Origin: Henckelia pumila
Lineage: Eukaryota; Streptophyta; Magnoliopsida; Lamiales; Gesneriaceae
Direction of reading: 5' to 3'
Assembly: GCF_033568475.1 (NCBI RefSeq)
Contig: NC_133123.1
Span: forward strand, 6,558,501 to 6,622,500
Length of the DNA: 64,000 nt
Numbering within the stretch: position 1 is the stretch's first letter; each line of letters opens with the position of its first letter. A model generated the notes under the pieces. That model had not been told where the DNA came from. It worked only from the letters and a program-made list of their open reading frames with translations, and searched no databases. The position numbers and the translations under genes are program-made. Shown in pieces: positions 58,520-64,000 of the stretch.

Positions 58520-61500
58520 CTTGTTTTTGAGGAGTGATCCAATCTTAATGATGAGTTTTTTTTTTTTTTTTTCCTTTCCCTTGAGAAAAGAGATAAAAGA
58601 TAGCTTTATAGTTGACTACTGATGCAGCTAGCTAGCGGAATTTGGAATAAGTTTCTCTCCTCTTAATTTCTCTGTCGATCTTTTGAGGATTTTCTTATGT
58701 TTAGGAGGTAAGCTAGAGTACAACCTTGGGGATATATGCAATTAGCGACTTATCATTAAGATTCAATTATTATTAATTACGTTTATTTATGCATCTCTTT
58801 CTCTCTCCCTCGTGTGTTACAGTGTTTTTAACTGCTTCTTGTCGGAATAGAATAACTTAAAATTATTTCCCCTATATATATATATATGTTGATGTAGGGT
58901 TATATAGGCTATGACTTAGGTTGTAATTTGAAATATATATATATTATATATAGTATGCTAGTTAAACTTTAAAAATTTTTATCGGTAAATCAAAAAATTG
59001 AATTAATATGGTAAACGTTGGATTTTTATTATTTATTTATTTTAGAAAAAAAAAAAAGGAACAAAAAGATGGTCCGATGGATTGATTAGTAGGAGATAGA
59101 GGCAGAAACTCAAAGTTCTAGAGAAAGTAAGACTCAAAATGCTTTCGTGCGAGATTGGAATGATTACCACATAATTGTTTTCCTTTTTCTTCACTTTGTC
59201 ATATTATTAATTATTATTAATGTACTATAACTTTTATCCCAATTAATTACCAATATATATAGAGAGAGAGAGAGAGACCGGCCCCACAACTTGTTTTTGC
59301 TCCATGAAGAGTGAAGACGACATTTGATAGAGAGAGAGAGATGAAATTCATTTTCTTTTTTACTTTTGACTGTGAATTCATATTCTTGAATTTGAAGTAG
59401 TTACCACTAATTTATTTTAGCTTGCGATACGATAAAGTTTTTAACTTTAAATTAAAGTTGATCAACTAGTTGGATTATCAAAAGGTAATGGATTAGGGTG
59501 CATGGATTTAATTAATTAATTTTTCACGAGTTTTTTAAGTACAATATTGTAATTCTTGATCACGACTTCACAAATAAATTTCAGAATTTTTAATTAAACC
59601 CCTATAAAAATATTCAGATCCAGTGGATTGAGGGGATCAATCTAATCGATTCACCTCTATTTTAATGAAACGTCACAATTTCAAAATATTCTTTAAAAAA
59701 ATCGAAATTTCAAATAAATAAATAATATTTATACGAAAAGGTAATTTCACCACATTCAGGTAGTACATCATCTTCGTAATTAATTAATTTCCCAGCTGTA
59801 AGTCTCGGTTACGCATTTATTCCATGAATTTATATATAATCGTCCGATCATCTAGAAATATTCGAGTTGATGAAGTAAGTGGCGCTTGACATGTGATCAG
59901 AAGTTTGTTTTTACTTACCAACATCTTATCGAATGAGCAGCTTTTCACATAGCTAGTTTGTAGATTATTGCATGCTCGTTGCCACTTTTTTATTAAAAAA
60001 TAAAAAATCTTGCTAACCATATTATTTAATTAGTAAAAATTGCGTGCATGTGGAGAGATATTATTCATATCCATGCACGTGCCACACTGTGAAACAAACA
60101 AGTAAATCCAAAGGAAACGACAACAAAATTAGCATTAAAAGGGAATAATCGTCCTAATCTCATAAGATGTTTACTTCAATTTCGATCATTTTTTTTTACT
60201 GAAAACTTTAAATTAAATTATAAAAGTTAACTCGAATTACGTACTATTTCTTTAAATCAATTATATATTCTAAAGGGACATTAATAAGAACTATCTTCAA
60301 GGCAAGTGTAAAATAGAAAAGAATTCCAAATAGTCTAAAATTTCGAAACCACGATTATTTAAAAATCATAAATGAAATTGAAATATTTTTATTTAAAAAA
60401 AATATTAGGCCTATATATAATATACACAGTCTAATATTGCATATGTGTGATGCACCAATAGGTCGATCGTTCAATGTTGGATTGGGAAATATCTGTAAAA
60501 TTTATATCAGATATGTGTAAAATGTGTGTAATTTTAACAATTGAGTTTATATATATAAAAGAAATCCCAGTCGGTAGATGATAGGATATATGAAATTGAT
60601 GGGTTGATTGATTTTTGGTTGATTCTTTTATGCTTTTCAAAAAGTCATTTTAAAGCAATCTTTTTCTTTAGGGAAATGTATTGGAATTCAACTTCTGACT
60701 TTTCTTCTTCCACATGCATATACACATCTTGTGGATCTAATGGAACTCAAGTGCTTCCAAGTTTTTAATCACATTAGCTTGACAATGAAATGTTCATCAA
60801 TTAGCTCAAAAAAATCCAAATATAATCATAGTTAACAAATTATATTCTACAAAAACAATATATACTTTGTTTATCCCAAATATATAGACAACACAAATTA
60901 AAAAAATTATAGGAAAAAACAAATGTTACAAACAAACTTCAATTTTTTTTTTATCTCTAATTAATTCATTTTAAAAATAGTAGTATGTTTTCCAAAACTT
61001 AGTTAATATGAATATACTAATAAGAAAAACAAGTAGAAAAAAGTTATCATAAATATAAAAAAATGAATTATATATTTGGTCCGACCCGAAATATTTAATT
61101 TCCTCGAATTTTTTACGCGAACTTTTATTTTTGGGCCCTATTCAAAAAATTTTGAATCGACAATCTGATGAAAGATGGTCGTGCATGGTGTTACCTAGTT
61201 GTCATTTACAATTTTTTAATACTAAAACGACACAATTAATTAGGTTACAGAAATTAATTAGTTAATTAATATAAGCAACTGGGAAATGCAGTGAATTTTT
61301 TGAAGTGGGAGTGGTCGTCTCCTTGTGGGCTGACCTTTCTTGATGACAATTAATCATAATCTAATGATGTTTGTGCTTTTTGTGTTTATTTATAATTTAA
61401 GCTTTGGAGTTTAGTTGTTGAACTTTGGTGACCCAAGAATATTCTTGCTCCCAAAGGCTTCAACTTTCAAGGTCCAGCTCTTCTTTCCCATGTATTAATA

Positions 61501-62216
61501 TTCTTGAATCACGGTGATCTACAAGATCTCTCCCTTATAATATTCTTTATAATAATGTTATAATTTTTGCTAAAGTTTGTGTGCTTATATATATTTATTA
61601 TTATGATCAATATTTGTGCATGTTAGGAGTACTTACCTTAGAAATATATATGTTCATGACAATGAAACAAAACCTAGTTTATCGATCACTTATATTTCAT
61701 TTGACATGAATATATCAAGTTTGAGACGAAATTTCGAGTATGAAACCTACTTTCAAAATATCTGAACATAATCATAGACGAATTTGATAAGAGTTAAATA
61801 ATAACAAAAATAATAAAAAGAAAGGGTTCATATATCAAGACCCATGCACCCACCAATATGGGTAATCATAAAATATAGTATAGTAATTAGGAGTTGTGAA
61901 AATATTCAAATGAGTGTATTTTTAGGGAAAAGTAAATAGTTGTCACTTAGGGTATGTTTGTTTTCTTTGGTTGTCTTTTGCCCAGCTGATCCCATGTAAT
62001 AGGAAATATTTTTTTCCCCCTAATTTCAAAAACTGATCAACTTTTGTCTTCAGCCTTGTATTCAACTGTTTTGGACCCTTTTGTTTCATATTTCAATTTT
62101 TTTTTTTTTTTTGAGCAAATCATATTTCATTTCACTTTTTAATTTTTTTTAATATACGGCCTATTTACTGGATATGCTTATCATCATGCTTCCCGAGAAT
62201 TTGGAACGGAAACAAT
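58520..62216. other. Upstream and intergenic DNA right of the IDD gene, no gene seen
   Basis: About 3.7 kb, AT-rich. It has a CT-run near 58550-58580 and 58797-58812, (GA)n at 59260-59276 and 59330-59341, and short (TA)n tracts near 58875 and 58935. Short frames show no family resemblance. The first few hundred bases presumably hold the IDD leader and promoter. Confidence 0.4.
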
Positions 62217-62426
62217 TTATATATATATATATAGTCATGATCCACTGCACACCAATGTTGTGCAGGGATTTTGTGTGCACCGCAGGATGTTCGCGCGAAC
62301 ATCTAAAAAAAAAATCAGATGTTCGCGAGAACATCTCAGATGTTCACGCGAACATCACAGGGTGCACACAAAATCCCTGCACACTGGTGTGCAGGGGAAC
62401 AAGATTATATATATATATATATATAA
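62217..62426. mobile_element. TA-flanked hairpin element, family 4, with triple palindrome core
   Basis: (TA)n at 62217-62233 and 62404-62426 flank ~170 bp. The outer arms include GCAGGGATTTTGTGTGCACC and GGTGCACACAAAATCCCTGC. The core holds three copies of the palindrome GATGTTCGCGCGAACATC or close variants. Confidence 0.8.
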
Positions 62427-62439
62427 ATTATGATTCACG

Positions 62440-62615
62440 CACGCAAAAATTCGCGTGTATAAATAGTTTATATTATATTATATCTAAAAATAATGAAAAT
62501 ATTTTATATTTTTAAATTGAAAAATAAAATTAAAATATGACAGTTATAAGTTGTAAGAGACATTTTTGTCAATCCACTAATTTGACCAAGGTGGTTATTC
62601 TAAAGGGTTCATCCA
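62440..62615 (-). mobile_element. Short dispersed repeat, copy 2 (inverse of 25058-25243)
   Basis: On the minus strand it reads TTTAGAATAACCACCTTGG, CAAAAATGTCTC, ATTTTTAGATATAATATAA, CTATTTATACACGCGAA and GCGTGCGTG in the same order as the copy at 25 kb. Similarity is about 80% by eye. Confidence 0.6.
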
Positions 62616-62773
62616 TTATTATATTGTAAAAATGTGTGTGTATGTGTATATGTGTGTATGTATGTCTGTCGGTGTATGTATGTATGTTTTTTTTGGAATA
62701 AATTAAAGTATATATGTTTTTATTACGTATTTTGGGTAAATACAACATGCATTGATGAATGATGATGATGTGC

Positions 62774-62776
<3 letters not shown>

Positions 62777-62831
<55 letters not shown>

Positions 62832-62998
62832 GATCATCTGTATTCTAGTGGTACAGGGTTTTTCGTGTGCGACCACTAAAATCCGATTTAGTGTTTTTTT
62901 TTTTTACATTAAAACATGGTACCGGATTTTAGTAGTCGCACACGAAAAAACCTACACCCTAGGACGCAGATGATCAAAATTTATATATATATATATAT
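62777..62998. mobile_element. TA-flanked hairpin element, family 1, copy 2
   Basis: (TA)n at 62777-62826 and 62982-62998 flank ~156 bp. The arms are TTTTGATCATCTG and CAGATGATCAAAA, and inner arms are TTTTTCGTGTGCGACCACTA and the TAGTAGTCGCACACGAAAAA complement. It shares ACCGGATTTTAGT-GTCG with the nested element at 10957. Confidence 0.8.
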
Positions 62999-63010
62999 CG
63001 ATCGACTTAT

Positions 63011-63180
63011 GATATCAATTCATTTGAAGATTTTTTTAAATTCAGCTGACAATATAAGGGATCCACGATCATCAATTGATTGATCTATATATAAAATCAT
63101 TTTTTGATATCAATTCATTCGAAAAGTACTATTCAAATATTTCAGTTGATAATATAAAGGATCGACGATCATCAATTGAT
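63011..63180. repeat. Tandem ~73-bp duplication
   Basis: Units start GATATCAATTCATT(T/C)GAA and end ACGATCATCAATTGAT at 63011-63080 and 63106-63180, a period of 95 bp, with minor differences. Confidence 0.85.
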
Positions 63181-63187
63181 CATTATC

Positions 63188-63345
63188 ATATATATATATA
63201 TAGAGTTTTGATCACATGGGCAACCACCATGAGCAACCACGTGAGCAACAACTTACGTGACAATCACTCATTGAATGTCCAAGATGCCACGTTAGTTGTT
63301 GCTCACGTAATTGCTCATGGTGGTTCACATGTATATATTTATAGA
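63188..63345. mobile_element. TA-flanked hairpin element, family 5
   Basis: (TA)n at 63188-63202 and a weaker GTATATATTTATA on the right flank ~129 bp. The arms are CCACCATGAGCAACCACGTG, then AGCAACAACT, and the complementary AGTTGTTGCTCACGT, then TTGCTCATGGTGG. Confidence 0.7.
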
Positions 63346-64000
63346 GAGAGCAATATGTACGTTGCGTACACTTATAAAGGATCCAAATCCACTTTTTTAC
63401 GGATAAATTTATATGGATAATGCTATGTATACATAAAGTTTTATATATAGAGGGTTACACACCATATAAATTAGGAAAGTATATCAAAATTCTTTTAAAA
63501 TAACTTTATTTTCAATTGTTTGTCTTGCTCAAAAATACTCTTAACGAAAATATTATTATTTTTTATTTTATTATTTATTGTGCAGTTTTAGAGATGTCAA
63601 AATTGAACCCGACCCGAGTTGACCAAAAAATTATCGGATTAATGTTGAGGTTTTGGGGTTCGGGTTGGACCCGAAATATTTGATTTTTTTTATTTTTAAC
63701 AAAATAATTAAATACACATAATAATAATCAATATATTTTTATTTAAATACATAATAACAAAATTTCACTTATATAGTTTTATATAATTTAAATTTGAATG
63801 TTTAATTGTATGGAATTTAAAATATACTTACTTTACAAAATAAAAATTATTTTTAAAAATCAATGTACAAAATAATTATTACATGTTGAAAATCTATGAT
63901 ACAATATACAATAATTTTTTTTTTCAATCATACAATATATAAAATATAGTAAATATTTCTTAATTAATCTATAAATAAGTACAAAAACTTTTATTAAAAA
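63346..64000. other. Window end: AT-rich DNA with a hAT-like terminus
   Basis: Near 63588, TAGAGATGTCAAAATTGAAC followed by CCGACCCGAGTTGACC and GGGTTCGGGTTGGACCCGA matches the common hAT end TAGGGGTGTCAA with subterminal CCCGACCC words. The element continues beyond the window. The rest is AT-rich with nothing recognised. Confidence 0.4.

Noticed and set aside
62752-62973. 73-codon frame
   Set aside because: It is a translation through (TA)n and the hairpin at 62827.

Overview
This window is nuclear DNA from a flowering plant, most likely a eudicot. Genes have GT-AG introns, intergenic DNA is very AT-rich, and about half or more of the sequence is recognisable transposon-derived DNA. I cannot name the species; an asterid is a guess.

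Five host genes are supported. (1) At the left edge, minus strand, lies the 5' part of a GOLDEN2-LIKE (GLK) transcription factor gene, cut by the window. (2) At 37.5-38.4 kb, minus strand, is a DUF679/DMP membrane protein gene with one intron. (3) At 48.6-52.1 kb, plus strand, is a complete three-exon HAESA-LIKE 1 type receptor kinase gene. (4) At 53.4-54.1 kb, minus strand, is an intronless METTL21-like methyltransferase gene. (5) At 56.6-58.5 kb, minus strand, is a complete three-exon INDETERMINATE DOMAIN (IDD) zinc-finger gene. Genes 3-5 form a compact gene island; the rest is repeat-rich.

The mobile fraction is varied and nested. It includes two complete but decayed Ty1/copia elements with LTRs and target-site duplications (4857-9032 and 25476-30215; the second interrupts an RNase H-like remnant). 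There is a solo Ty3/gypsy LTR (31424-32740), a TRIM (17512-17829), a short complete Helitron (2747-2988) and a PIF/Harbinger element with a broken transposase (43414-45793). Two Mutator-like non-autonomous elements (10507-11755 and 40008-41465), a hAT-like element with an exact 8-bp duplication (39349-39921), SINE remnants and several MITE families complete the list.

Two patterns stand out. One dispersed ~310-bp inverted-repeat family occurs seven times and carries clustered CACGTCAGC-like motifs. Separately, at least seven hairpin elements of several unrelated sequence families each sit between two (TA)n tracts, as expected of transposons that target TA microsatellites. I found no CRISPR, tRNA or rRNA gene, and no convincing undescribed multi-gene system.
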